Source of the DNA: Haloferula helveola
GTDB taxonomy: Bacteria > Verrucomicrobiota > Verrucomicrobiia > Verrucomicrobiales > Akkermansiaceae
Assembly: GCF_037076345.1 (NCBI RefSeq)
Contig: NZ_AP024702.1
Span: 2,046,001 to 2,110,000 of the forward strand
Direction: 5' to 3'
DNA length: 64,000 bases
Shown: one piece after another, positions 23,518-35,400 of the stretch
Numbering within the stretch: position 1 is the first letter of the stretch
Layout: each line of letters opens with the position of its first letter
Made by a program: the position numbers and the translations under genes
The notes under the pieces: model-generated
Database searches by the model: none
Told to the model about the DNA's origin: nothing
Seen by the model: only the letters and a program-made list of their open reading frames with translations

Positions 23518-23549
23518 GCCCGAACGCACGCCACCGCGCGACCCAACAC

Positions 23550-24986
23550 ATGAGCTACGATTCCTCCACCACCCTCGACCAGGACACCCGCACCGCGATC
23601 GACATCGACCGCTCGAAGGGCGACTTCGTTTTCCCTGAGAAGCACAAGTACGATGCCGGCCGTGGATTGACGGAGAAGACCGTCGATTACATTTGCGACG
23701 TCAAGAAGGACCCCGAGTGGGTCCGCGAGTTCCGTCACAAGGCGCTCCGGACGTTCCTTGAGAAACCGATGCCCACCAACTGGGCGACCGAGGATCTCAA
23801 CAACATCGATTTCGACGCGATCCGCTACTACCTCTCGGATGGCGAAAAGCCGAAGCGCTCGTGGGACGAGGTGCCCGAAGAGGTGCTCAAGACCTTCGAC
23901 CGTCTCGGCATTCCCGAACAGGAGCGCGCGTTCCTGGCCGGTGTTGAGGCCCAGTACGACTCGGAGGCCGCCTACTCCAACATGAAGGAGGAGCTGACCA
24001 AGCAGGGCGTGATCTTCGTCAACTCGACCGAAGGCCTGAAGGAATACGAAGAGGTGTTCCGCCCGTGGTTCGGCAAGGTGATCCCGACCGGCGACAACAA
24101 GTTCTCCGCCCTCAACAGCGCCGTCTTCTCCGGCGGCTCCTTCATCTACATCCCCAAGGGAGTGAAACTGAAGCAGCCGCTTCAGGCCTACTTCCGGATC
24201 AACTCGGAGAGCTTCGGACAGTTTGAACGCACGCTGATCATCGCCGACGAAGGCGCCGAGGTGATGTACATGGAAGGCTGCACCGCGCCGAAGTTCGAGA
24301 CATCGACGCTCCACTCCGCAGTCGTTGAGTTGGTGGCCCTGAAAGGTGCCAAGATCCAATACGTCACGGTGCAGAACTGGAGCAGCAACGTTTACAACCT
24401 CGTCACCAAGCGCGGGCTCGCGATGGAAGACGCGGAGATCCGCTGGATCGACTGCAACATCGGTTCACGCCTGACCATGAAGTATCCCGGCGTGGTGATG
24501 AAGGGTGAGCGCGCCCGCGGCGAGGTGATCTCGATCGCCCTCGCCAACAGTGGACAGCACCAGGACACCGGAGCCAAGATGATCCACGCCGCCGACAACA
24601 CCACGTCGAACGTGGTCTCCAAGTCGATCTCGGTCGGTGAAGGACGCTCGACCTACCGGGGCCAGGTCCACATCCCGAAGCACCTCAAGGGCTGCAAGAA
24701 CAACACCGAGTGCGATGCCCTCCTGATCAACACCCGGAGCCGGACGGACACCTATCCGGCCATCACGGTGAAAGGCAACCAGCACGCGACCCAGCACGAG
24801 GCCAGCGTCTCGCAGGTCTCCGAGGAGATGCTGTTCTACATGCAGCAGCGCGGCATCGACGAGGGACACGCGATGTCTCTCGCGGTCAACGGCTTCATCA
24901 ACGACCTCGTCCGCGAGTTCCCCATGGAGTATTCGGTCGAACTGAAGCGCCTGATCGACCTCGAAATGGAAGGTTCGGTCGGCTGA
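23550..24986 (+). CDS. sufB: Fe-S cluster assembly protein SufB
   Basis: A 478-residue SufB, the scaffold on which Fe-S clusters form in the SufBC2D complex. Family segments present are [61 protein letters not shown] with the conserved Cys, and the C-terminal [40 protein letters not shown]. This is the longer SufB form usual outside the gamma-proteobacterial N-terminal variants. It lies downstream of sufC; a hairpin separates it from sufD. Confidence 0.97.
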   Translation: MSYDSSTTLDQDTRTAIDIDRSKGDFVFPEKHKYDAGRGLTEKTVDYICDVKKDPEWVREFRHKALRTFLEKPMPTNWATEDLNNIDFDAIRYYLSDGEKPKRSWDEVPEEVLKTFDRLGIPEQERAFLAGVEAQYDSEAAYSNMKEELTKQGVIFVNSTEGLKEYEEVFRPWFGKVIPTGDNKFSALNSAVFSGGSFIYIPKGVKLKQPLQAYFRINSESFGQFERTLIIADEGAEVMYMEGCTAPKFETSTLHSAVVELVALKGAKIQYVTVQNWSSNVYNLVTKRGLAMEDAEIRWIDCNIGSRLTMKYPGVVMKGERARGEVISIALANSGQHQDTGAKMIHAADNTTSNVVSKSISVGEGRSTYRGQVHIPKHLKGCKNNTECDALLINTRSRTDTYPAITVKGNQHATQHEASVSQVSEEMLFYMQQRGIDEGHAMSLAVNGFINDLVREFPMEYSVELKRLIDLEMEGSVG

Positions 24987-24994
24987 CATGGACT

Positions 24995-25012
24995 GCCGGT
25001 TTTCAGACCGGC
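24995..25012. repeat. Intergenic hairpin between sufB and sufD (REP-like)
   Basis: GCCGGT-TTTCAG-ACCGGC forms a 6-bp stem with a 6-nt loop, 9 bp after the sufB stop. The core resembles the GCCGGTT..AACCGGC hairpin of the GGAG-head REP family at 8967-9036, but here it is a single unit without an inverted partner. In an mRNA it could stabilise or separate the sufB and sufD parts of the transcript. Confidence 0.45.
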
Positions 25013-25059
25013 AACCCACCCATCAAGAGTTTCCATCACTGCTCTCCCATCCAACCCAG

Positions 25060-26373
25060 ATGTCCGCACTTCTCGAAAGCGCCTCCGGCATTCTCGATGC
25101 CGCCCCCGAAACCCCCGCCGACTTCCCCGACTGGTTCAAGGAACGGCAGGCTGCCGCGTGGCAGCGGTTTCTCGATACCCCGACGCCCGGCCGCAAGGAT
25201 GAGAACTGGCGCTTCGCCAGCATCAAGCAACTCGACTTCTCCGGCTTCAAGGGGTCGGTAAACGTCCCGGAGGACACGGGTTCGCTGATCGAGCGCTCCC
25301 AAGGAGTCGAGGCACCGGTCGCGAAGTTCATCCTCGTCAACGAGACGCTGATCGAGATCGAGTCGAGCCTCCCGGAGGAGGTGATCTGCCTGCCCCTCGC
25401 GGAAGCGCTCATCGTCGAGGGCGAGAAGGTGCGCGAATCGTTCATACGCCAGGACACCCGGCTCGGCTCTGCGAAGTGGGCCGCGCTCCACGAAGCCCGG
25501 GTCAGCAACGGACTGTTTGTCCATGTTCCCGACGGCGTCGAAGTCGAGGGAACCATCGAGGTCTTCCACTGGCTGTCCGGCGAAGGCAGCGCGGTTTTCC
25601 CCCACACTCTGATTGTCACCGGCGCGAACTCGAAAGTCAGCGTCGTTGACTACTTCCAGTCGGAGAACGAGACCGACAGCGGCCTGGTCATCGCCTTCAA
25701 CGACCTTTGCTCCGGCGTGGGATCGAAGATCGACTACCTTGCGATTCAGGCAGTCAACAACCGCAGCAAGATGATCTCGATCAACGAGACGGGCGTGGCG
25801 AAAGACGCGTCGACCACCGGATTCATACTCAACGTGGGAGCCGAGTGGGCGCGCAACGAATCGCTCTCCCGCCTCGAAGGTGAGGGCTCGCGCTCAGACA
25901 TGCTCAGCGTGAGCATCCCGTCCGGCACCCAGGAATACGACCAGCGGACCTTCCAGCACCACGTTTCCGCCGGTGCCTACAGCGACCTCCTCTACAAGAA
26001 CTCGCTCTACGACAAGTCGCGCACGATCTTCTCGGGGCTGATCTTCGTGGACGAGGGCGCCCACCGCACCGATGCCTATCAGACGTGCCGCAATCTCTTC
26101 ATGAGCGACGAGGCCGAAGCCAATTCGATGCCCGGGCTCGAGATCAACGCCGACGATGTGAAGTGCTCCCACGGAAGTACCAGCGCCCAGATCAGCGACG
26201 AAGAGATCTTCTATCTCCAGGCACGCGGTATCGATGCCGTTCGCGCCCGCCAGTTGATCGCCCGCGGCTTCTCGGTTGAGGTCGTCGAGCGCCTTGGCAA
26301 CGAGAAACTGGAGGAAATGGTCCTCCGCTTCGTCGACGCCAAGTTTGCGCGCATCACCGGTGGCGGCGCCTGA
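25060..26373 (+). CDS. sufD: Fe-S cluster assembly protein SufD
   Basis: A 437-residue SufD, the partner of SufB in the SufBC2D scaffold complex. Typical parts are the N-terminal helical region (PDWFKERQAAAWQRFLDTPTPGRKDENWRF), the beta-helix core (GVEVEGTIEVFHWLSGEG ... FPHTLIVTGANSKVSVVDYF) and the C-terminal HRTDAYQTCRNLFMSDEAEANSMPGLEINADDVKCSHGSTSAQI. The ATG at 25060 (MSALLESASGIL) is preferred over the in-frame start at 24988, which lies over the intergenic hairpin. No sufS, sufE or sufU follows; the next gene is convergent. Confidence 0.95.
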   Translation: MSALLESASGILDAAPETPADFPDWFKERQAAAWQRFLDTPTPGRKDENWRFASIKQLDFSGFKGSVNVPEDTGSLIERSQGVEAPVAKFILVNETLIEIESSLPEEVICLPLAEALIVEGEKVRESFIRQDTRLGSAKWAALHEARVSNGLFVHVPDGVEVEGTIEVFHWLSGEGSAVFPHTLIVTGANSKVSVVDYFQSENETDSGLVIAFNDLCSGVGSKIDYLAIQAVNNRSKMISINETGVAKDASTTGFILNVGAEWARNESLSRLEGEGSRSDMLSVSIPSGTQEYDQRTFQHHVSAGAYSDLLYKNSLYDKSRTIFSGLIFVDEGAHRTDAYQTCRNLFMSDEAEANSMPGLEINADDVKCSHGSTSAQISDEEIFYLQARGIDAVRARQLIARGFSVEVVERLGNEKLEEMVLRFVDAKFARITGGGA

Positions 26374-26392
26374 CCGTGCCGATCGACTGATT

Positions 26393-26419
26393 GCTCCGCC
26401 CATCACGGACGGGCGGAGC
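26393..26419. terminator. Bidirectional terminator-like hairpin
   Basis: GCTCCGCCC (26393-26401) and GGGCGGAGC (26411-26419) form a perfect 9-bp GC-rich stem with a 9-nt loop, between the convergent ends of sufD (stop 26373) and the 4162-aa gene (stop 26441). There is no clear U-tract on either side, so intrinsic termination may be weak. Confidence 0.6.
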
Positions 26420-26440
26420 GAGGTTTGAAAATGCGGTCGC

Positions 26441-29400
26441 CTAGTCCGTCACGATCCTGACGAACAGGCGGATCGGGTTCCCGGGCGGATCGACCAAGGC
26501 GATCGTTTCGCGTACTCCGAGCACCGATGGCCCGAAGGTGTAACTGACGTCGGTATCGAACCAAGTGACCAAATCGAGGCTCCACTGAACGCGCCACGTC
26601 CCTGGCGGCATGCCATCGGAGAGCGGGAAGGTCAGCTCACCACCGGAGGGATCGACTTTCACGAAGGTCATCTGAGGCGGATCCCATGTTGTCGCGGACG
26701 TACCGAAGAGCATGTCGAGAATGTTCGGGCCGTCGCCATCGGGATTCGCATTCATACCCCACACGGTCGCCTCCTGACCGGGATCGTTCAGCACGCCCGG
26801 CGGGAACTGGGTGGCCACCCAGATGTCGTAGGCCGCTTGGAGATCGTCGGACACCGCCACGGTGATGTTGAACACACCCGAGGTGAAGCGCGTGCCCAGA
26901 GGGTTCACCGCGTATAGCACCAGCGCGTAGTCCCGTCGCTCGGCGGCAGTCGGTGTTCCGGAGAACGTCCCGGTGACAGGATCGAACGACAACCAGCCGT
27001 CGACCGGCAGCGGGCTTCCGTCGGAAAGTTCCACCCCAATGATGAGGTCATCGATGTAGATCGGGTCGCGGAACGTCTCGGCCGGCAAGATGAATTCGAA
27101 CAACTCGTTCTGCTCCGCCATGAGATCCGTCGGAGGCATGACCAGACGGGGTCCGAGGTCGTACTGGAACTGGTAGACGTAGGCGGAACCTGCCGTCGGA
27201 GCGAGCAACGGGTTGACACCATCGAAGATCGCTCCCGAAACACCGGTGAATCCGTCGAAGGCGAGCGAGTGACCGAAACGGTCATCGGCACCCTCCGCCC
27301 CGGGCATGAAACGATCGATCTGGCTCCACGTCGGAACTCCCCCGTCACCGAAGCGGTAGACATCGACCGCCCCGCGGGGCTCGAGAGAACCTTGGTCCGC
27401 TCCGGGCGAGCCGATCATCAGCAGGTCACCGGACACCGCGACCGCGTGACCGAAGTGGGTCGACGGACCGCCGTTGAACGGCGTGAACTTCTGAACAAGC
27501 CCCCACTGGTTCGGGCCATCCTGATTCCGCTCGTGGATGCGCGCGCGGCCGGGCTTGAAGTTGCCGACTGGCGAACCACCCGAGTAAATGCCGATCGCGA
27601 GTCGGTCACCGGAGAGAGACACCGAGTAGCCGAACCCGGAGTAACTCTGACCATCGGGATCGCTGAACTCGTCGAGTCTCGTCTGTTCGGTGAAGGCATC
27701 GGCGAAGGCCGTGCGGGTGAAGACATACACCGCACCGTAATCCCAGTCCGTACTGGTTCCACTCAGGTTGGCCCGCGGCGAACCGACCACCGCGGTGTCC
27801 CCTTCCAGATCGACCGAAGCACCAAAGCGCTCGGAGTCATTCGGGAATGCGTTGTTCACCCGGTTGTCCGCCGCGATCAGCGTCTCGCCCGCGGTCCATG
27901 TGCCGAGAATCCGACGGAACACGAATGCCCGACCGGACCGTGGCGCACCGGGCAGATTGGCGAAGGGCGAACCGACAAGGATCGTGTCACCATCGATAGC
28001 CACCGCGGAGCCGAAACCATCCCCACCACTGCCATTGACGGTTGGAGGAAGCAGCTTGGCGACTTCGGACCATGCGTTGGGGTTCACCGAATCCCGCTGG
28101 AAGACATAAACCGCGCCGGTATTGCCGCCCGATGTGTCCTCACCAGGAGCGCCCACCACCATCCAGTCGCCATCGATGCCGACCGCATCGCCGAACTGGT
28201 CACCACCGGCCGCATCGGAGGCGGTCAATTCAGCCACCTGACCCCATGGCAATCCTGTGCCCGAGTTCCTTTCGTAGACGAACACGCGGCCCTCATTGTT
28301 GGCGACGCCATCCCGGAACGGTGACCCAACCGCCAGAGTGTCGCCACTGATCGCAACGGTATTGCCGTAGTCCGAGTTCTGCTCCGACTGGTCCGCTCCG
28401 GTCCCGTCTAGGGGGAGCAGCTTGTCGACCTGGCCGTGAAGGACGACCACGCTTGTTGAGGCATCTACGACCGGAGGAGCGAAGCCGTCGTCCACACTGA
28501 TCGTAAACTGGGCAACCTCCGGAGCCCCCGGGGTGACCCGGTCCGCCGGAGTCGGTGTGAACAGGAGACCCCGGATCGCGGTCGATACGGCAGCCGGCGT
28601 GCCCGACACCACATAAGTTCCGGGAACGGTTTCAACGAAACCTCCGAGCTCGGTGAGCTGGCCCTTGATCGGGTCATCGATCTGGACCGTCACGGTCTGG
28701 TTCTGCAGCCCCAAATCGTCGACGTCATTGATGTCCACGCCACTGAACGGATACATCCAGGAGTATTGGTAGAGCGGTTGGCTGGCGACCGTGCCGGTGA
28801 GCACCGGCGGATCATTGACCGGAGTGACGGTCACCACCGCGGTGTCCACCACCACCGGGGTTGCCACGAAACCGTCATCCATGCTGACCGAGAACAAGGT
28901 GTCCTCGGTGGTTCCGACCGGGATGCGGTTGATCGTCGGGGTGAAGACCAGAGCGCGGAGGGCCGCGGTGATTTCCTCGGCCGTGCCGATGAACTGCAGC
29001 ACACCTGGCGAGACCTCGGTGAAGTCGCCAATGAGCGTGCCGCGAATCGGATCATAGGTGATCGTCAGCGTGACGATCTGCTGACGCTGCTCGTCCCACT
29101 CGATCACGGTCGCACTCGCGAACGGATTGTTCTGCATGGTGTCGTCGATCGCGCTCGGATCGGCATCGAGAAGCATCGGCTCGTCATTGATCCCGGTCAC
29201 GGTCACCGAGACTTCCGCAGTGCTTTCGTCCTCGAGCGGGGATCGGACATCGACGTAGGCGGTGCCAGGGTAGGTGCAGCTTCCGTCGTCCTCGACCCAG
29301 TAGGTAAGCATCGCGATCCCGGTGAATCCGGCGTCCGGCACAAACTCGACCTCGCCGTCGACCACCATCGCGGTACCGGCGGCAAGCGGATCGACTGTCA

Positions 29401-32400
29401 CCGGTTGCAACGCGGTCAGGGTGAAGTCGGCCTGGGCCGGATCGGGGACGGCCGGGAAAGAGGTCCTGCGCACGCCATCATTGGCGGTGACGTCGAGACT
29501 CACCGGTCCTTCACCGGCGAGCACGGTGTAGAAGTCATCGCTGACGCTCACATCACCCACCTTGACGATCACCTCGGCGGTACCGGTTCCACCAAGTCCG
29601 TCCGAGACGTCGTAGAAGAATCGTACCGTTCCGACGAAGCCGGGGACCGGCGTGTAGACCAGCGTGTTGCTGACGATCTGAACCGCACCACCTCCCGGGG
29701 CGCGGCGGATCTCAGCCGGGAAGGCGTCTTCCAGCAGCATCCGGTTGAGCACAACCAGCGAGTCGCCGGTTGCGCCCTGATCGATGAGCGCCTGCGTCGC
29801 GGTCCTGAGAGCGACTCCGCCGAAGCGGGTTGCATCATAGATCGAGCTTCCTCCTTGGATCAGCGTGTTGAATTCGACGGCAAGCGCATCCTGGAGATCG
29901 GCATCGCTCGCTCCCGGATCCGTGAGCAGACCTTGCGACGCCGGGGAAATGTTGGCCCAGAGGAAGACCGTGAGGTCGGTTGCCTGAGCGGCAAGCGTGT
30001 CCGCGAAATCATCCGGGTCCAGGAAGTCGGACGGCATGAACAGGAAGTTCGAGCAGACGTTCACCGTCGGCGGGCTGACCTGGGTGATCGCCCAGTCCTC
30101 GGCGCTGGCCGGCAAGACACTGTCGTTGGCCAGAACCGGAAGTTCGGTTCCGGGCGTGTCGCTCCGCACCGTGAAAATGTCATTGTTCGTCTCCAGATCC
30201 CGGACCCCCTCACGATCTACGACTTCCAAGGTGATCAGCCCCTCGGCGCGTGCGGTTCCACCGGACGAGATTTCGTAGGTGAAGGTCTCCGTGTAAGGGA
30301 ACACCGTGTTGTCCGGGGATGGCGTGTAGCTCAGGGCGGCGCCGCCTTCGATGATGCTCAGCGTGCCTCGGTTTGGCGGATTCGACAGGTTCCCGGCGTC
30401 AAGGCCGGTCGCGGTGATGAACAGGAGTTGGCCACCGTCAGGGATCACCCTGTCATTGAGCAGGACCGCCAGCCGGTTGTCGGTGCTCCCGCGGAAGACA
30501 AGGAAGTCGTCATCCGCCGCCACCATCGCACCCGGAGTCACGCGCACCGAGACGCGGGCCGTGTCGCTGTCGTCGCCGTCGGTCGTGGTGTAGGTGAACG
30601 ACTCTGTCCCTTGGAAACCCGGTGCGGGCGTGTAGACCAGCCGCTGGAAGTCAGCGCTGATTTCCACGGTGCCTCCCTGGTCCGGGGCATCCGGGCCGGT
30701 GCCGATCGAGGCGATCGAAAGGCTGCCGGGCAGGATCGAAAGGCGCAGGTCGTTGGACAGGATCGTGAGTTCGTTCTCGGTGCTGTCGGTCTGGACCGTG
30801 AAGTAGTCGCTGCTCGCCCGGACGCCACCGGAAATCACGACCACCGTCACCAGGCCGGTCGCGGTGCGACCACTCGAATCGGACACGGTGTATTCGAAGT
30901 CGGCTTGCCCCACCGCATCCTCTTCCCGAGTGAAGACGAGGCTCAGGTTGTCGCCTGCCGGGTTCATTTCTCCCAGAGCGTCGGCAACCACCGAGTTCAC
31001 GGGCGTCACCCCGGTGATGGTCAGTCCGCCGAGGCCACCCTGCAGGACGCTGTCATTGGCCAGCACATCGAGGTCGATGTCGCCGTCGTCCGCAGCGGTT
31101 CCCGAGTCGTCGAAGGGAATGGCGAAGATGTCCGGATTGGTCGTCAGATAGCCGACATTCACGGTAACCATGGCGGTTCCGGAACCACCGAATCCGTCCT
31201 CGGCGGTGTAAGAGAAGGTCGCCGTTCCGAGGAAACCGGCCGGTGGCGAGTAGGAGAGCGCGTCGCCATTGACGATGGTCACCGTTCCCGCCGTCGGAAC
31301 GGTGGTGGAAACGATCTCGAGGTCCTCGCCGTTTCCGGGAAGCACGTTGTCGTTCTCCAGAACGTTGAGCGTCACCCCGCTGCTGCCTGCCGGCACGCCG
31401 AAGGAGTCGTCCCGAAGATTCAGGATCTGCTCGACGACCAACACGTTGACGGTCGTTTCGGCCGTCGCGGTGCCACCGCCGGACATCACGTAGGAGAAGG
31501 TCTCGGTGTAGGGGAAAACGGTCGCACCGGGATCGGGCGTGTAACGAACTCGTCCTCCTTCAACCACGGCCGTGCCCCCTGCATCCGGCAGCACCGAGAT
31601 CGAGTCGAGCGTCAGCGGATCGCCAGTCGCCGGGATGATGCTGTCGTTGGCGAGGACGGAGAGGAGTGGCGTCTGGCCGGCTGCCACGGTGAAGGCATCG
31701 GGGTTGGCGCGGAGGTTGCCGTTCAACCGGTCGATCGTCACCCGGGCGGTCACCAGGGCGGTGTCGCGGTTCCCAAGGTCATCCTCGATCGTGTAGGTGA
31801 ATACCTCGTCACCGACGAAGCCGGTCTCAGGCGTGTAGATCAACGACGCTTCCTCACCAGGAAGTGCCGGGAGTTCGATCGACACCGTGCCACCCGCACT
31901 CGGCGGGCCGACGCTGACGATGGTCCGGCTGGTGGCGATGCCGTCGAGGCTCGCATCGTTGTCGAGCACCTTCAGCTGGATGTCGGTTGTATCGACCTCG
32001 ATCCGGTAGATGTCGTCATTGGCGAAGAGGTGGCTGCCGTCGAGGATCGTGTATTCGAAGGTGTCGACGTAGCTTTGGCCCTCACCCAAGCCTTGCAGGG
32101 TGAAGCTCGGCTCACCGGTCGGGCCGGCAAAGACCGAGGCCCGGGGATCGTAGAGGAAGGTGCTGGCCAAGACCCGCCAGCTGCCGCCGAGCGCGGCGAA
32201 GGCAGCATCGAAGGGCACTGGAATCGTGAACGTGTGGTCGTCGACGCGGGTCACCAAATACTGGCCGGTCAGCACGTCGCTGGACGGCAGCTGGACCTCC
32301 TCGCCGGTCTGGAGTCCATGGTCGTTCGATTCGACCAAGGTCACATTGGGATCCATTCCGACCGCGGCGAATCCGGTGATCAGGCCTTCTCGCGGTTCGA

Positions 32401-35400
32401 GGATATAATCGACGCGTGCGCCGAACACGGTGGTGCCGAGATCTTCCTGAGGCAGCAGGAACTTGCGGTTGTCGGGGAGCGTGACGTTCTGGTCGATCTC
32501 GGTGCCGTTGTCGATAAGGCCGGGAGGGCCGACCGTCAGAAGCGTCCGTTCGTCGACCGTATAGCCGGCATCGGCGGCGACCGGCGAGTCGTTGCGACCC
32601 TCGACCACCACGATGAAGGAAGTCGGGACCGTAGCGATGCCGTCGAACACTCCGACGGTCACTACGTCGATCACACGTTCCTTGAAGGCAAGTGCCTGAA
32701 GCTGATCCGAGCCGGTCGGGTCATAGGTCAGCACCGAGGCATCGCCATTCAGGCTGATATCGGCGTCGAGGAGACTGGTGTCCTGGCCGGGGCCGATTGT
32801 CAGGGTCAACACATCGGTTCCGTCGACCTCACCGTCATTATCCAGGAATCGTGAGCTGGGAAGCGGAAGGGCGAGATCCTCGGTGGTCCAATCGACACCC
32901 GGAATCACCACGAACTGGCTGGCATCCACACCCGGAGGCTGAACGGTGACATTCACCATGCCGGGAGATCCGGGAACCGGCAACGTGTAGAGCACGGTCG
33001 AGTTTCCTGCGGTCTCGGGCAAGCTGGAGCCGCCCGGGACGAACGGATCGAGCACCACAAGGCCCGGGGGATCGTCGGTCGGAACCGGCGCGTCGTTCAC
33101 GCCGTCGACCGACACCGAGATCTTGGCCACCGATACGGCGCCCGAGGTGTCTTCGACCGCGTAGTAGAAGGTGTCCACGGTGCTCTCGCCATCGGCAAGG
33201 GTGTTGAGTTCGGTGGAGGACCGGGCGTTGTAGACGATGTTCGTCAAAGTGCGGTCCGCCCGGATCTCCAGCAGCACCGTCGCCCCCTTCAGGCTCTCGG
33301 TTTGGAAGCGGTTGGTGTCATCCAGCTGGGTCCAGAGCGCCATCGGATCTTCCAGAAGCGGCGGATCCTCTTCGACGAAAGTGATCGGGATGGTGAAGGA
33401 GTCACCGTCGACCACCGTGACTTCATGGTAGGTATTGTACGACGGGTGGCCGTTGTAGCCGGAGATAAGAATGATGTCGCCGTCCGCGAGGCCGTGGCCG
33501 GTGGAGGAAACGGTGACCGGACTTTCGCCATCCACTCCGGAAAAGGCGGAGATCTCCGTGACCTGGCAGACGCCGACGATACTCAGTTGGGTGAAGGGCT
33601 TGTCGTTGCTGTCCGGGTCATCGTCGTTCCGGAGGATACCAACTGGCTCAACGCTCCGAGGCATCGGATAGAGAACATCGGTATCGAGTGACGGCACCGC
33701 ATCCCCAGCCTGCCGGTCACCGAAGATCCGGAGCACGGAGTCCTCGTCGGTAACGATCCCGCTGTCGGCGACCGGTTCCGGCGGATCATTCCGACCGAGG
33801 ATGATCACCTCGACCAGGTTCTGCGAGCGATCGGTCGGCGTGCGCGGATCATCGGCCAACCATTGACCGTAGCCGGTCGGAGAAATCGATGCCGTCGAAT
33901 TGAAGGGCTCCGGAATGATGAACGAATCCTCATCGACGTAGGTGATCGTGTGGGGGCCGTTGTACTCGGGAACATCACAGCCCGAAATCTCAATGTCGTC
34001 TCCGTCGAGAAGCCGGTGGGAAGGAGCGATCACCAAGGTATTGCCGGTTCCGCCGTCCTCATCGTAGTCCGATACCGGTCCGCCACCGACATCGATGATC
34101 GAATAGGCGAAGGTGTCGGTCACCCGGGCGCCCGCGGGCAGGGAATTGAAGGTGGTCCGCGGGTTGTAGATGAGGCGCTCCCCGCGCAGTGGCGTGGCCA
34201 CAGGATCGACATCGACCGGGGCACCCAGGAGCGTGATCAAGGAGGGGGCATCTCCCAGCAGCGGCGCGGGAGTCAGCGCGGTGTCCAGATCGACCACGAA
34301 CAGAATGTCGGTGCCGTCGGCATCGACGTCATTGCCGACCACGTCGAGGATCGCGAGGTCGTCCTCGTTGATTTCAAAACGGTCGGCCACCGCGAACGGA
34401 CGGGCATTCGGTTCGCCGAAAGGAGTGCCGGTCGCGTCGGCGCCGGGTGAAATCGGACTCCCGGTGAATCCGAGGTCAACCCCGTTGCCTTGGCCCGCGA
34501 GGATCACGCTGTTGGGCACGAAGGCCGCTCCCTGACCTTGCGGCGCGAGAGTGATCGAGTCCGTGGAGTAGTCGAGATTGGTGGTCAGATCGGCCGAGTT
34601 GGCGAAGATCGCCACATACGAAACCGACTCGACGACTCTCAAGCCGCTCGAGGTGGGAGCGAGGAGTTCGATGGTGCCGCGCTCCGGAAGTCCGAGACCA
34701 CCGTCATCATCGTCGTCTCCATCGGCGTCGATGTCTCCGACGACAACTCCGCCGACCGTCACGTTCCCGTCGACGATTCCATCCTCGTCATCCGGTCCAC
34801 CATCACCCGGGTCCCCGTCGTCATCAATGGCCGGCGCGAGGACCAGCGGTGTGTTGGAACCGGCCACCGTGATGGCAGGCACGTCGTCCGGACTGACCTC
34901 GCCGGTCTCACCGGCAAGCACCACACCGAATCCCGGTTGGACCACAAGCGAGGAGAACGTGTGGCGCACGATGCCGTTGACCCGGACCTGATAGCCGGCG
35001 AGATCGACCGGACCTTGGTCGCGCGGGTTGAAGAACTCGATGAATTCCAGTTCCCGATCATCCTCCGAGACGAAGATTTCGTGAATCAGCATCCGTCCGA
35101 GGGCGCTCGCATCGACCGCGCCGGAATCCGAACCTCCGCTGCGGAACACTCCGCGTTGGTCGAGCATGAGGACATCCGGAAGAGCCATGCCGATCGCCGG
35201 ACTTCCGGTCAGCAGCCGGTAGCCCATGGACGGGCCTTCGATCGGCTCCAGCGGTCCGAGCAACGGATTGACGGCGCGTTGGTCGGTCGGCTGGCTGAGC
35301 AGGTAGACCTGCTGCGGTGTGCCACCTTGGATCAATGTCGTGGCGGTGTTGTCATCGGAAAGGTTGCCACCCACCGAAACGATCTCGCCGCTGCCCGCCA

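Noticed and set aside
28766-32854. Very long open frame (1362 codons) on the plus strand opposite the 4162-aa gene; similar ones of 702, 771 and 1136 codons at 34490, 38438 and 46738
   Set aside because: They are antisense shadows of the giant genes caused by strong third-position GC bias. The translations are Arg/Asp/His-rich, lack domains and have no start context, while the minus-strand frames have signal peptides and clear repeats.
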